64,000 bases of DNA from Xenoacremonium recifei (taxonomy: Eukaryota; Ascomycota; Sordariomycetes; Hypocreales; Nectriaceae): the NCBI GenBank assembly GCA_012184525.1, contig WOFQ01000014.1:620001-684000 (forward strand), read 5' to 3'. The first letter of the stretch is position 1, and every line of letters starts with the position of its first letter. Position numbers and translations under genes: made by a program. The notes below the pieces were generated by a model, which saw only the letters and a program-made list of their open reading frames with translations, searched no databases and was not told the DNA's origin. Below, one piece after another: positions 33,581 to 45,454 of the stretch.

Positions 33581-36198
33581 TCATTTCTTCTTCCGTTGAG
33601 ATACCCTCTTTTGTGCTCGCAACTCCTTCTTCATCCTGGCGTCCACGATCCTATATCTGCCCTTAACGCCCTTGGGTCGTCCCTGAATACCCCTATTAAT
33701 ACCCTTGGCAACAACCAGTTTGGCAGGCGTGCGAGGCTTCTTGCGGGCTGCCTTGCTGAGGAGCCTCGAGATGCTGTCGGCCTTCTCTTTCTCGGTCATG
33801 CCTTCATCTGCAGCCAGCATGTCCGACTTCTTTCTGAGTTTCTCAAGTTTCTGGGCAGCCTTGAACTTCTTTCTCGCCTTAGCCTCCCGGACCTTCTTGA
33901 TGGGTCGAGCATTGTACGCTCTCATCTTCTCTTTGATTGCTTGGGCTGCAGCCTTCGTGATTGGTTTCTGAAGCTTGTCATGTTTTGACTCGTCATCCAA
34001 AAACCAGTCTGGCAGACCATCACGATCGCGGAAGGCATGCTTGTTGAAGCCGTCATCGATAGCATCGTGGCTGGTCTTTTGTCCAGTAGCAAGCTGATGA
34101 GCCAGAGTCATGGCCTCAGCAGTGATAATATCGATATCTAGGAGAAAATAGTCAGTCATCCAGTCACTACAGGAGAAGAGGTTAGCAATAGACTCACCAA
34201 GTCTACCGTCTGCTCTTCGCTCGTCCTTCGCCCAATCATCGTCGTCATCCCGCTTCACGACCTCGAAGCCAGCGTCACCATCCTCCATTTCGGAATCCGA
34301 ATCGAGAGCGGTCTCTTGGGGTTGCGATGGCTTCTTTGCATTTTTGTTGCGAGCCTGCTGAGCAAGAGCAGCAGCAGCAGCACGTGCAATGTCATCGTCG
34401 TCGCTCTCCTCAGCCGCATCGTCTTCAGCTTGCGGGACAATTCCTGTAATGCCGCTGAAAATGTCTTGCTGGAAGAAGGCCGTCGCTCTTTTGGAAAGGC
34501 CACCTGAGCCTTTCGAGTTGTCGAGATCGGTGATCAGAGACTTAGCAGCGGGTTGTTCGTCCTCGTCCGAAGAGTCTTCTTCCTCGTCAAGGTCTGAGGA
34601 ATCATTCTCCTCAGGCTCCTCCTCCGCAGACAGGCCTTCCCATTCGTCGTCCTTATGTTCCTCGCGGGCCTTCTTTGCGCGGTATTTCGCATCGGCTTCC
34701 GATTTCCGCTCACGATACTGGTCGTACATCGAGTCCAGTTCTCGCTCGAGACGGTCCTCTTCCTCATCACTTTCGTCATCCGTCTCCCCCGAAGAGCCGA
34801 GGCCGCTATCACGATCCTTTTTCTGGCTTGGTTCCGACACCATCGCCATCTTGCCTCGATTCAGCCTCCGCATAGCATCAGAGCCATCCACCTTCTTGAG
34901 GGAAAACATAGACCCTTCTCCTATCGGTCCCGCTTCTTCCATACCGATATCCATAGGGGCCATCATGTTCAACTGCATCCGAACAATCTCCCGTTGCTTC
35001 TTCTCGTTTTCCTTTCTCTTTTCCCTCTTCTTCTTGGAATTCTCCTTGTCCTTCATTGCTTGTAGCTCTTCCTGTATCTTGAGCTCTTCGTCCATTGACT
35101 CCACCTCAGCTACTTCCTCTGGGGCATCCTGTGCCGCCGTCTCCTTTGTTGCTAGGCCAAAAATCTCTCGAACTCTCAGACGCCACCTGAGGAGCAGTTT
35201 AAAGTCCTTGCGGCCCAAAACACGGAGATCAGCACAGCAATTGCGGATCTCATCTGTAGTCTCGCTGAGCTTGCTCAATGCCGCCAGTGCAACGTCTCCA
35301 TTTCGGGGTTGGTCAAACGTGAGTTTGTTGTAGTTTCCTAGCACATCGATTGGATCAACCGTTTGGATGAACTCGCTAGCTGGCATTTCCTTGTATTGGG
35401 TGTATTCGCCCTCTTCGTAACCCTCACGCTTGCGCTTCTTGGTTTCGGGGTTATAGACCTTGGCCTCGTTGTTGGGCGTTGCACCAGTGAGCTCTGCGAA
35501 AACCGATCGAGGGTCTAGGAATCGTGGGTCGATTCGTTTGGGGGCCTTGTATCCGCGGCAAACGACGAAAATTTCGGCGGAAACGTTTCGCGAGGACGGG
35601 GGTTTCGTGGCTTCGACCTTGGTAAAGAGCTGATTGAGGACCCAAAGAAGTGGGTTATAATCCTTCGATCGGAAGACCTTGGTAACGAACGTGCCGCCTT
35701 CCACAAGGAACTCTGTGGCCAACTTCATAGACTGCAAAGCGAGCTCTGCCTGGTTGAAAGAATCCTGAGCCCAAGCAGTACCGACGTTTGGGGCACCATC
35801 GTGGAGAACCGTGTCCGCTTTCCAAGTCTTAAGATGTTGTCGGATAGTGGCACGGCACTTCTCGGTGGTGATATCGCTCTGGAAGGTAATGACTCTGGGG
35901 ATTGGCTTGATGGGTGCCAAATCGACACCGACAATGAGGCTGTTTACGGGCATGACCTCTGCTGCAACCTGACACCATGACTGCAACCAGTCAATTAATA
36001 ATTCCCCAAGTTTTGTAACAAAAGACTTACACCAGGTGCAGCGCAGAGATCCAGAAGGACCTTGCTCTTTTCCAAGAAGCCATACTTCTTGTTAAGCTGG
36101 ATGAGCTTGAAGGCGGCTCGAGCACGGTAACCTTTCTCCTTGGCAAGTTTATACCACTTATCCAGACGGCCCTTGCCGTGCTTCTTCTGGATCGCCAT
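33581..36198 (-). CDS. SPB1: AdoMet-dependent rRNA 2'-O-methyltransferase SPB1
   Basis: Nucleolar FtsJ/RrmJ-class methyltransferase; yeast Spb1 modifies 25S rRNA during 60S assembly. Exons 36198-36031, 35980-34198 and 34137-33581 give 835 aa, close to yeast (841). The N-terminus KKHGKGRLDKWYKLAKEKGYRARAAFKL and SAM motif LLDLCAAPGSWCQVA (about 48-62, joined across the first, 50-bp intron) are diagnostic. VGVDLAPIKPIP, DTVLHDGAPNVG and the FVTKVFRSKDY lysine segment follow. The middle is highly acidic; the C-terminal Spb1_C domain spans about 640-835 and ends in a basic QRKKK tail. The second intron is 60 bp with no in-frame stop, but it interrupts the conserved GRLDIDIITAEAM run, so it is a true intron. 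It is divergent from MGM1 over 378 bp. Confidence 0.96.
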
Positions 36199-36576
36199 AT
36201 TGGCGTTGTGGGTGCTCTTGTAGAAAGAATTGAGAAAAGACGGGTTGCAAGCAAAGCCTCGGACATCAGACGCCCCGCGAAACCAGAAATTTTGCGACAG
36301 ATGCGAGGCGATAAAGACTGTCACGTGAAGATAAGAACAGAAATGTTTCGGGTAGCCCGCTGACATAATCCTCTTCCACTTGCATGACTGGCGAACTGCA
36401 CATGCCAAGTTCCGACGGGTGGGACCGACTTCCATGCATGTATGATACCAGACTTCAACACCAGACCACATCGAATGCCACGACCCCAAGAGCGCATTGT
36501 GTCATTGATTCGGGCGCCTTGACGACCCAAAGACCATCCGAATCGCGGTTGAGCACTCCAGCTCTCTCTTCTCACC
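36199..36576. promoter_or_regulatory. Divergent promoter SPB1 / MGM1
   Basis: 378 bp between start codons of two divergent housekeeping genes. Both promoters and 5' UTRs must fit here, so the region is probably a shared bidirectional promoter. No TATA box is obvious. Confidence 0.5.
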
Positions 36577-39447
36577 ATGAGTGGGCGAGTCCTTGCTGCT
36601 GGGCTGCGCCCAGTGACGCGACGCGCCACTATCCATCCCGTTCGACAGTTGCACCGATTTCCCGCCAACGGACTCTTGCAAGCGGATGCGGCGATTCGGG
36701 CGACCCGGAGGCGCATGTGGTATAGCGGCAACTCGTTTCACAATGCTGTCGCAGTGCGGAATGCCTCATTCGCCCGATTCTTGCCGAAACTGATGGTCAA
36801 GTTTGTGAGGATACCCGCTATGTTCGGGGGTTTGGCCATCGGTGCTTTTGCTTGGGTGCAATATCAAGCTACCCGTATGTCGCATAATACGCAGCGCTCT
36901 CAATTCTCGCTAATCGACTCTTAGAGGCTGGAAACTTTGTCGTGACTCTTTTCAACGAAACGAAAGACACAGTATCTACCACCGCATCAACCCTCTTCGG
37001 AGGCGCCAAAGATATCGCAGAGCAAACCAAACGGGGCTGGGAAAACACGAAAGAGCAAGTTGAAGTGCCTGACTGGCTCAAGAGCATACTGCGAATACAC
37101 GAAGATATTGGCACCGGCGGCTCCGGGGGCCCAGGCGGTGATAAAGATCCTAAGCAAAGTAGAGCTGGAGCTGCTGCCGTAGTAGGAGCATCAGCCGCCG
37201 CATATGGATACGACAAATCGAACGAAGACGATCCACGAGAAAATAACGAGGTTGCCAGGGATGATCAGATGATGGTTCTGACGAAGAAGATGATTGAGAT
37301 TCGGAACATCCTTCAGAAAGTCGGACAATCAAGCACGCTGACTCTACCGTCAATCGTCGTCATCGGATCTCAATCCTCAGGCAAAAGCTCTGTCCTCGAA
37401 GCGATCGTCGGTCACGAGTTTCTGCCCAAAGGCTCCAATATGGTCACCAGACGTCCGATTGAGCTGACTCTCGTCAATACTCCTCAATCCCGGGAAGAAT
37501 ATGGAGAGTTTCCCGATCTCGGCCTCCGGCATATTACCGACTTCTCCTCTATTCAGCGAACTCTCACAGAGTTGAACTTGGCAGTGCCAGACACGGAATG
37601 TGTATCAGACGATCCAATCCACTTGACAGTGTACTCCCCCAACGTGCCGGACCTGTCTCTGATCGATCTACCTGGTTACATCCAAGTTGTGGGACAAAAT
37701 CAGCCTCTCGAGTTGAAACAGAAGATCTCAGAGCTTTGTGACAAATACATTCAGGCTCCCAACGTCGTTCTCGCCATCTCGGCTGCTGATGTTGATTTGG
37801 CTAATTCGACTGCTTTGCGTGCCTCAAGGAGGGTTGATCCACGGGGAGAACGAACGATTGGTGTCATCACCAAGATGGACCTTGTTGACCCCGTACGTGG
37901 AGCGTCGATTCTCAACGACCAGCAGTACCCCTTGAGGCTTGGTTACGTCGGCGTTGTATCCAAAGCCCCTCCAACCCAGAGTCTATTCAAGATGGGCCCT
38001 GTAAATCTGCAATCCGAGATCACCAAACACGAAAACGCATTTTTCTCGTCTCACCCCTTGGAATTTGGACCCGAAGCAGGAGTGAATGTCGGCACGACGA
38101 CGTTGAGAAAGAAGCTCATGCATGTGTTGGAACAAACTATGTCTTCCAGCCTCCAGAGTACCAGCGATGCTATCAAGCAAGAGTTGGAGGAAGCGACATA
38201 CGAATTCAAGGTGCAATACAACGACCGACCCTTGTCGGCTGAGTCGTATCTTGCAGAGAGTCTGGATGCTTTCAAGCACTCGTTCAAGCAATTCGCTGAG
38301 GAGTTCGGAAGGCCCCAGATGCACGAGCTCCTCAAGAATGAGTTGGATCAGAAGGTCCTGGATCTGTTGGCGGCTAGGTACTGGAACAAGCCGATCGCTG
38401 ATCTTTCACCTGCCAAGCCCGACCCTGATAACCTTGCGGACCTCCCCAAGGCTGACGCCGATTCATTGTATTGGCATCGGCAATTAGATGCGTCAACATC
38501 AGCATTGACAAAGCTGGGTGTCGGCCGCCTCGCAACGACGGTGGTTGCATCGTCAATTCAAAATCACGTTGATTCTCTGCTTAACAACTCCAACTTTTCA
38601 ACCCACCCATTTGCAAGGCAAGCCATCATGGAGGCTGCCTCTACCATCTTGAATGAGAGGTTCTACAGCACCAGTGACCAGGTCGAGAACTGCATCAAGC
38701 CATACAAGTTCGAGATTGACATCGAAGATCGAGAATGGACACAAGGCAGGGATCATGTTGGTGGTGTTCTCAAGAAGGAACTACAAGACTGCGAGGCAGC
38801 CATGAAGCACCTGGAGAACTCGGTCGGTGGCCGTCGAAAGCTTAAGGAAGTCATGGGATTCGTCGACCGAGCCCGTAAGGGTGAGATTGTTGTTGAAGGC
38901 GATGGACGAAGCGGCGCTGGAGGCTTCAGTGCAGCGCTTCTTTCTAAGGGTGAGATTTCCAACCGATTCTTGTATTGGTGAGGCGTGTAGAGCTAACTTT
39001 TATGCAGGACGCGAGGCCGCCTTCTTGCGTGACCGGGCAGACATTATCAAGATGCGTCTCCTGGCCGTCAAATCCAAGCAGTGTGCCACCGCAAAGAACA
39101 AGTACAACTGCCCTGAGGTCTTCCTTGACGCAGCCGCGACCAAGCTAGCCTCGACCGCCGTCCTCTTTCTCAATGTTGAGCTGTTATCCGAGTTTTACTA
39201 CAACTTCCCCAGGGAGCTCGACCTCCGACTCGGTCGACATCTTTCTGAGGACCAGATAGAGAAGTTCGCTAAAGAAGATCCTAAGATCCGCCGACACCTC
39301 GAGGTGATTCGCCGGAAAGAACTCCTCGAGTTGGTCCTTGAGAAGATGGAGAGCCTGCGCCAGCTGGAGGGCAGAGAGCGAGAGCGTCTCGGCGCTGGAC
39401 AGCGAAGAGACGGTGCGAAGCAGAGAGGTCGATGGGGCCTGTTCTAA
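36577..39447 (+). CDS. MGM1: Mitochondrial dynamin-like GTPase MGM1 (OPA1)
   Basis: Inner-membrane fusion GTPase that also shapes cristae. Exons 36577-36874, 36925-38949 and 39008-39447 give 920 aa (yeast 902). The first ~50 residues are Arg-rich and lack acidic residues, as in a matrix-targeting presequence. A hydrophobic segment follows (about 75-96, RIPAMFGGLAIGAFAWVQYQAT) and could be the anchor of the long form. A second, Ala/Gly-rich stretch (GAAAVVGASAAAYG, about 180-193) lies where rhomboid Pcp1 cleaves the yeast protein; that is inference. GTPase motifs are G1 GSQSSGKSS (about 247-255), G3 DLPGY (about 346) and G4 TKMD (about 415). The stalk and GED-like C-terminus (FLRDRADIIKMRLLAVKSKQC...) complete the dynamin architecture. 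The last exon carries the GED-like part. Confidence 0.95.
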
Positions 39448-39882
39448 GTGTCAAGTCGGTTGTTGAGTTCAACATGAGATACGATGGATTGCTTTTGGGA
39501 GTTTGGGGCGTCTTTATCAATGCGGGTTTAGATCTCCGTGGTCCATCTTGGAACCCTCTTCTACAAAGAGGTGGCATGGGTCGTCTTCATCTCCCCTTTT
39601 CTGTTTGCCACAGACAGGCCGTATTTTCTGGTAGTTAGTGTAGCGTAGCATGTAGATAGGTGCTTGCTTCTATGTATTTAAGGATACCCTCCTCAACTTT
39701 TCATTATTAATTACTTGAGCATCCTTCTTTACGGCCACGATGAGTGAAAAAAAAAGTGAAAATGAAGGTATATTTTCATGAAGAGAAGCCGCGACAAAAT
39801 ATGATCATCAAATCCAACAAACAGCACGCCCTTTCCTAACCCGATATCCAATTCATGATGAGAAAAAAAAGTCTAGTTTTAT
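39448..39882. other. Convergent 3' region (MGM1 / ZRG17-like)
   Basis: 435 bp between stops of MGM1 (+) and the zinc-transporter gene (-). It is A/T-rich toward 39700-39860, as expected of 3' UTRs and poly(A) signals. No gene is seen. Confidence 0.55.
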
Positions 39883-41392
39883 TTACGCAGACCCATCAGT
39901 GCTCGTTTGTAAAGTCACCTCCCATCGAGTGTTGCCCCCATGTCCGTAACCCTCACCAAGTCGGTTCTGAATCAACGCCGAGATTCGGCTACGCAGTCTA
40001 CTCAGGGTCATCTCATCGATACCCCTTGCGACCTTCAACTTCATGTTGGCCATACAAAGACCGTAATGAACCTGCCAGAACTGAGCATCATCTATCGAGA
40101 CAATGCCCGGCTCCGTCTCAATCTCCCGTAGCACCGAGCTCACACCAGTGTCTCCGTTGTTGCCGCCGTAGGACATAAGTAACATGAGCCCTTGCGCAAC
40201 AGCGAGTCGCATGCCCACAGCGAACAGGGCGAAAGATATGACTGCACAGATGAGACGATCCAGCCAAGTGTATAGAGAGATAGACAGTAGAGGTAGCAAG
40301 GCAATGAGGGTAGAAAAAGACAATGTGAGAAAGTGAAAGGGGTTTGATAAGACGCTAGGAAGAGACGCCAGATAGGAGACACGCATAATCCTCGCGATAC
40401 GGGCGTGATTCTTCAGGCCATATGCGGAGACGAGAGTGCTGATGATGGCAACTGCTGAAACCAGGTCGATAGATCCGTGGGAGACACCACCGTCATTATG
40501 TGAATGCTCGTGATGCGCCTCATGGTGGCCGATCGACTCCATCAAATGTTTCAGAGTGTGAGAGACGAGATCAAAGCCGCCAAAGAGGAGGAAGATTGAC
40601 ATGGCGAATCCAGCCAGAACCTCGGCTCTCTCCAGCCCAAACGGATGGCGGATGCTGCTACGACGCCAAACCTCGAAATTACCCAGCACGTCGACTACAA
40701 CGCACACGGCTGCACTTCCGGCATCAAAGAAGACCAGATGCGACAAAGCGGTCATGGCCAAGGAGCTTTCCGACTGGAAGAAGACGTATGTGGCCACAGC
40801 CAAGTGGCAAAGGCTCCAGTACAGTCTCCTCCGTTGGTCCTTGTGCATACTCTTCCAGGCTTCTTTAATCGTCGGTATTGGGAGGGATGCCGGCAAGACG
40901 GGAGGAGGTCTCGGGGGCGGCTCTTGGAAGATTTGATGCTGTGTCGAGATACTGCTGTGCTTGTATCGATGACCGCGGCGTTGACCGATATTCTAAGAAA
41001 GACTCGTTAGCACATGGTCTTTAAACCATAAAGTGCACAAAGAAGATTCAGTGGGAGCAGAATTGTTCATATAGACGCACCGATTTAACAGGCGCTGTCG
41101 ATATCACCTGGGTCTTGAAGTTGAATGGGTTGGGAGCGGCACCGGCGGACGCAGGAGCGCTCCCGGTCCCAGCATCGCTGGCATCATCGTCGCCCATTCC
41201 CATATTCGGCGGGCAGAGGAAGCTGGAAGAGGGCGAAGACGAGAAGGGGTCCAATGAGCTGTTCGAGGCGGCGGCGTGGCGAGGCTGGGCTGGCAAGCTG
41301 GAGGAGCCCAAGTCGTCGCTATCGTGGACAACGAGGCTTGGTGGGGTGAAGGAGAGGTTGTGAGGGCCGGCACCTGGATGGCTCGAATCCAT
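39883..41392 (-). CDS. ZRG17-like cation diffusion facilitator subunit
   Basis: Member of the CDF zinc-transporter family, closest to fission-yeast Zrg17 and animal ZnT6, which act in the ER/Golgi as heterodimers with a ZnT5-type partner. Exons 41392-41081 and 40992-39883 give 473 aa. An in-frame TAG three codons before the ATG fixes the start. The N-terminal ~100 residues are disordered, followed by NIGQRRGHRYKHSSISTQH and a proline run. Six TM helices follow from about 165, then a His-rich loop (HHEAHHEHSHNDGG) and a cytosolic C-terminal domain (TGVSSVLREIETEPGIVSIDDAQFWQVHYG). The TM2 and TM5 zinc-site positions (HxxxD or DxxxD in active CDFs) appear replaced by small or hydrophobic residues. 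This fits a regulatory, non-transporting partner. Confidence 0.87.
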
Positions 41393-42041
41393 GTGCTGCT
41401 AGCTGATGCTGCTGCTCGAGCCTCGGCCGGTGGAAATGCTGGAATATCTAGCAGATAATGGTTCTGTGTGGCATCGGGGACGGAGGGCGAGGTTGCGAAT
41501 ATCGGAGGTTCAGTGATAGGAAGCGCAAGCCTCCTGTCAGGACGTTGACCAGCGATGGAGAGGAGACGCGGCTGGCGAGCAGCAGCAATCGCGATCGAGC
41601 TCGGATTGGACGGGCGAGACGGGATGGATGCAGGTGCTGGAGCCTGAATTATCCCGATCCAATCCACTGAAAGACCCCTGCGGCGGCAACTTAAACCGCC
41701 TAATGAGGGCGCTGCACGCACTGGCCCAGGGGTTCCTAGCGCGGAATGGAAGGTGCACCGGGCCCCAACCTTACCTCACCTTCCCGTTCCCTGGATTGGA
41801 TCCCATCAACCCTTCCAGTCAACCAGGGCTCAGCCTCGTCAAGCTCCCGAATGCAACTGCGTTGCCGTCGTCGACTTCAACCACTCATCCTAGAATCCGC
41901 ATTGCGAGCTCAACCCCCCGATCTATCTGCGGAAGTCACTATGCAATAGCATAATTGTCTGTACGCGAAACCGCGACACCGCGACCTCGGTCAGATCCAG
42001 ACTTAGGGTTTCTGCCTCGTCGCAATTCCCCGAGTTTCGAC
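41393..42041. other. Divergent intergenic region
   Basis: 649 bp between the start codons of the ZRG17-like gene (-) and the two-TM protein gene (+). The reading frame of the latter extends ~90 bp upstream without an ATG. Otherwise it holds promoter and leader sequence only. Confidence 0.5.
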
Positions 42042-43031
42042 ATGGACGGCACGGGGACCCAGGAAACACGAGGGAATGGGTCACCCACACGGTCCTCATC
42101 GTCATCCCATAGGAGACTTCCCTCGGGCTCCAGCCTGCTCTCGAAGTTCCCTTTTATGAAACCATCACCTGAAGATCAACCACGCGCCGACCACGATCGC
42201 GAAGACTCCCAGCCCGCCCCCCGCGCCTCGACCAGCATAATTCAGCAGCAAAAGACCCGACGGCGTAGGGGATCCCTTAGGAAGGTGGCGTTGCTGGGAC
42301 GAGGAGCACAGCGGGAGCGTAAGGACGGCCGGTCGCTGACCATCGACACAGCGCACGCAACCGCCGCATTCGCTCTCGAGGCCGAATCTGCACGCGCAGT
42401 GTCGCATGTGTCACCAGCGAGCTACAAAGACGACCACGCGCCGGGTTCTTCGAAGGACAGGCATAGCAAGCAGGCGGCCGTCTCGCAGACGAATCCGGCT
42501 ATGAACCCCCTGCCGCAACCTGAACGAGACCCCTCGGGACCATATACCTCGACAGACGAAGACGACGTTCTACAGATACCTCGTAACTCGGCGTCTCTTA
42601 GGCAAGGACTGCCTCTCGCCTCGGGATCTGATCCATACTACCAACCCCTGGGAATCACTATGCCGCGACGGAGATCGGTGCATCAGGCCAAGTCACCTTT
42701 ATCGTATAGCGGTATTTCGACAAGCACGTTGACGTCTCACGACGCGGACTGGGATTATTCCGATACTCAATGGTGGGGTTATGTTGTTCTCTGCGTTACA
42801 TGGTTCGTCTTCGTCATTGGCATGGGATCGTGCCTCGACATATGGAGTTGGGCTTGGGACGTCGGGAAGACGCCGTACGCGCCTCCTGAGCTCGAAGACG
42901 ACCCAACGTTGCCAATTGTCGGGTACTACCCAGCGCTCATTATCTTGACGGGCATCATGGCCTGGGTATGGGTGATAACAGCGTGGGTAGGGATGAAGTA
43001 TTTCAGGCACGCTAAGATCAGCGGCGACTGA
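42042..43031 (+). CDS. Conserved fungal two-TM protein of unknown function
   Basis: Single exon of 329 aa. The ATG at 42042 is the first Met in a frame that opens with TTG at 41955. Residues 1-240 are disordered and rich in Ser, Arg and Pro, with a basic KTRRRRGSLRK patch at about 68-78 that could be phosphorylated. The C-terminal ~90 residues hold the conserved part. It starts DYSDTQWWGYVVLCVTWFVF (TM1) and runs through IGMGSCLDIWSWAWDVGKTP, an acidic loop PPELEDDPTLPI, and YYPALIILTGIMAWVWVITAW (TM2), ending with a basic tail. The order of two helices around a WxWAWDVG loop with a YYP entry loosely recalls PIG-P-type ER proteins, but I do not claim that. Confidence 0.75.
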   Translation: MDGTGTQETRGNGSPTRSSSSSHRRLPSGSSLLSKFPFMKPSPEDQPRADHDREDSQPAPRASTSIIQQQKTRRRRGSLRKVALLGRGAQRERKDGRSLTIDTAHATAAFALEAESARAVSHVSPASYKDDHAPGSSKDRHSKQAAVSQTNPAMNPLPQPERDPSGPYTSTDEDDVLQIPRNSASLRQGLPLASGSDPYYQPLGITMPRRRSVHQAKSPLSYSGISTSTLTSHDADWDYSDTQWWGYVVLCVTWFVFVIGMGSCLDIWSWAWDVGKTPYAPPELEDDPTLPIVGYYPALIILTGIMAWVWVITAWVGMKYFRHAKISGD

Positions 43032-45454
43032 GAGGAAAGACTGTCGAGATGCTATCGACACGAGCATATTCAGGAGTTTCCGACATCCTTGCGCTGCGAC
43101 TCTAAGACATTGTTGGCACTTATGCTCAAGACTAGAGCAGCTGGGTGTCGATTCAGCTGGTACGGGTTCGCTTGTGTCCAGTTGAAGGCGTCAGTTAGGC
43201 GCCTTGGAACCAACAGCTCTCCAGACACAGCGGCAAAAGGAAGACAGAAGACCAATCATATCCACAGACGGGGCAGACCATCTCAGCTGGATTGAGATCA
43301 CTCGTCTCAACCGAGTATTAATAGTTTATAGAACCAACGGACAGTCTGATGATTTGCAGTGTCTGGAAGTATGCAGTAATGAGTAATGACGATAATAATT
43401 ACGAGAGGTCTCAGTCTCTAGTGCGGAAGCGCGTGTGCACACAAAATCTTGGCCCCAGAGGCACAGACGCCTCCGGATAATAATACGTCACATCCTCCAC
43501 TCCCGACGACTCACACGCATGTACGGATCGTAAAGGCGGAGTGGCAACAAGAAGATCAGAGCAATAGAAAAGAGGAATGATGTTTTACTGAGTATTGCCT
43601 CTTCGATCGCAGATCATGGGGCCAGATTTTTCTTCATGCGTTGCCCAAGGGAAACAAGATCCCAGAGGACTGAGAACTAACAGTCAGGTGTGAGAGTACA
43701 GGTTCGACAGGCTGTATCCGTAACACACCTTGAGGGATCGCGTGCAGTCTTCCTTCATCCGCCAGCATGCCAGCCAACAAGCTTCCAGAAATGGACGTGC
43801 ACTCAGGTGGACAGCGGCACCATCGACTTCAGCTCCAGCGGCCTTGCTCCGTATGAGTGACAATGCTCGACGGAACGCCTCCCTTTTTCGTGTTTCCACG
43901 CCCTAGACTCTCGTGAAGGGTCCAGGACACGGCACGTGTCGTCACTATCCCGACCTACGGAAAGCATGGAGATGAGACAATTTACGATGTGCGGTGACCC
44001 TAATAAGCTCTCAAGGTTGCTGACGAGACGCCAATGTAAAATGAAATGCAGCAGCAATGTCACGACACGGCCGGGGTCGCTTATACGGGCATGGCGAGAC
44101 ACTCGCTGCGTCTTTTTGCCGCCACCGGACCGCGCACCCGCACTGTGCGTCTGGGCGCTGGGGCTAGGCGCTGATCGACACTGCAGAGGCCCTCGAGAGC
44201 GGGCGAGACCCCCCGAAGCCGAAGAGGAACAGTGCGAGGAAGCGGGACGAGTGCCTCCTCGCGCTTATTCGCCCCGAGAATGAGCCCAGCCATCCATTGC
44301 TGCTTTGGCCTTCGCCTGGCCTGCCCCTTGCCACAGCGTGGGCCCACGGTCAGGCCAACCTCTCTCTCTCTTTGCCCTTGCCTTGCCATGGGGCATGGAG
44401 CCCGCCCAATTCAATTCTTCCCGCTTTCCAGCCCCCATTATTGATGGAGAGACCTTTGATACGGGGCCTAAATTACAGCACGCTGCGAGGGAGGGGAATG
44501 CATGAGAGATTGAGCTGCTGTTGCTGCGAACAACGCCAGAAAGCGGAACATAAATACATTGATTCACAAAACCTAGAATACGGTCCCGAAGTGCGGCTCT
44601 CGGGCTAGATGCAAAAGATTCTCGCCCTGCATCTGCACTTGGCGGAAGCTTGTGCCCTTCTACGGAGTCTGCGCAACTCAATCCCCCAAGGGCAGAGAGA
44701 AAAAGACTTCCATTGCCTCCCGTCTCGAGTCACGGGTGAACTGACCTGAACTGAACCAGTCGGTACCTGCCACGCCGGGCATAAGCAGCGTAGCGGCGGA
44801 GGTACCGCCTGGCAGGTGCTCCGTAATCAGTTCCAGGGAACGGTTAGGTTCCGCGAGCAGCGACCTGGACAAGGCATTACCCATTACCAAGCCCTCCACT
44901 GCCTGAAACAACCCACACCTCACCCTTCCAACAACCCAACCCAACGCTGCTGGTCCGCCGTTCTCCGTCTCCGTCTTCCGACTCACGCAGCTTCTGACTT
45001 CAGCTTCTTCCCCTTCTCTCTTCCCCCCTCGAGCGAGCTCCAGGCCAAACGACATCCCATCATCGTCATCCAAGCAGCCTTTGCCCTGAACGCTTACGAA
45101 GCGCCTCCTATCCGCCTCGATAATCAACGGGCACGCCGCCCTTCCACCCGATTCGGCCTCCCTAACGCCGAGGCGATTCCAGTTCTCCCAACCTCCAGAA
45201 CCTCAAAACCTGCTACGACGAAAAAAAAATCCCTGCGTGCGAGGCTTCGCTCCTCATCTCCGGCGGCTTTGTTGCTCCTTTTTCCATCAATTGCTCGACT
45301 TCTCCCCTCTCGGTCGATTCCCCATCAAGGGGTAGCCAGAGCCCTGAAATCACCCGCCCTCGCCCCTGGCCCATCGTCGGGCTCCCGCCGCCGTGTCTCG
45401 ATCCGAAATCTCCTCAACCTCGACACCCAGTCTCCGTGAGACGATACCGCCATC
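43032..45454. other. Intergenic region and MUB1 leader
   Basis: 2.4 kb between two plus-strand genes. The right ~650 bp are pyrimidine-rich and probably are MUB1 promoter plus a long 5' UTR. The open frame at 44816-45439 begins without an ATG and is a product of this composition. No other gene is supported. Confidence 0.5.

Noticed and set aside
34389..35333. 314-codon open frame on the plus strand, very rich in Ser
   Set aside because: It is the mirror of the acidic GAA/GAG-rich middle of SPB1 on the minus strand; the Ser runs are complements of Glu and Asp codons.
44816..45439. 207-codon frame (+) just before MUB1
   Set aside because: Begins without ATG in pyrimidine-rich leader sequence and has no domain; taken as 5' UTR.
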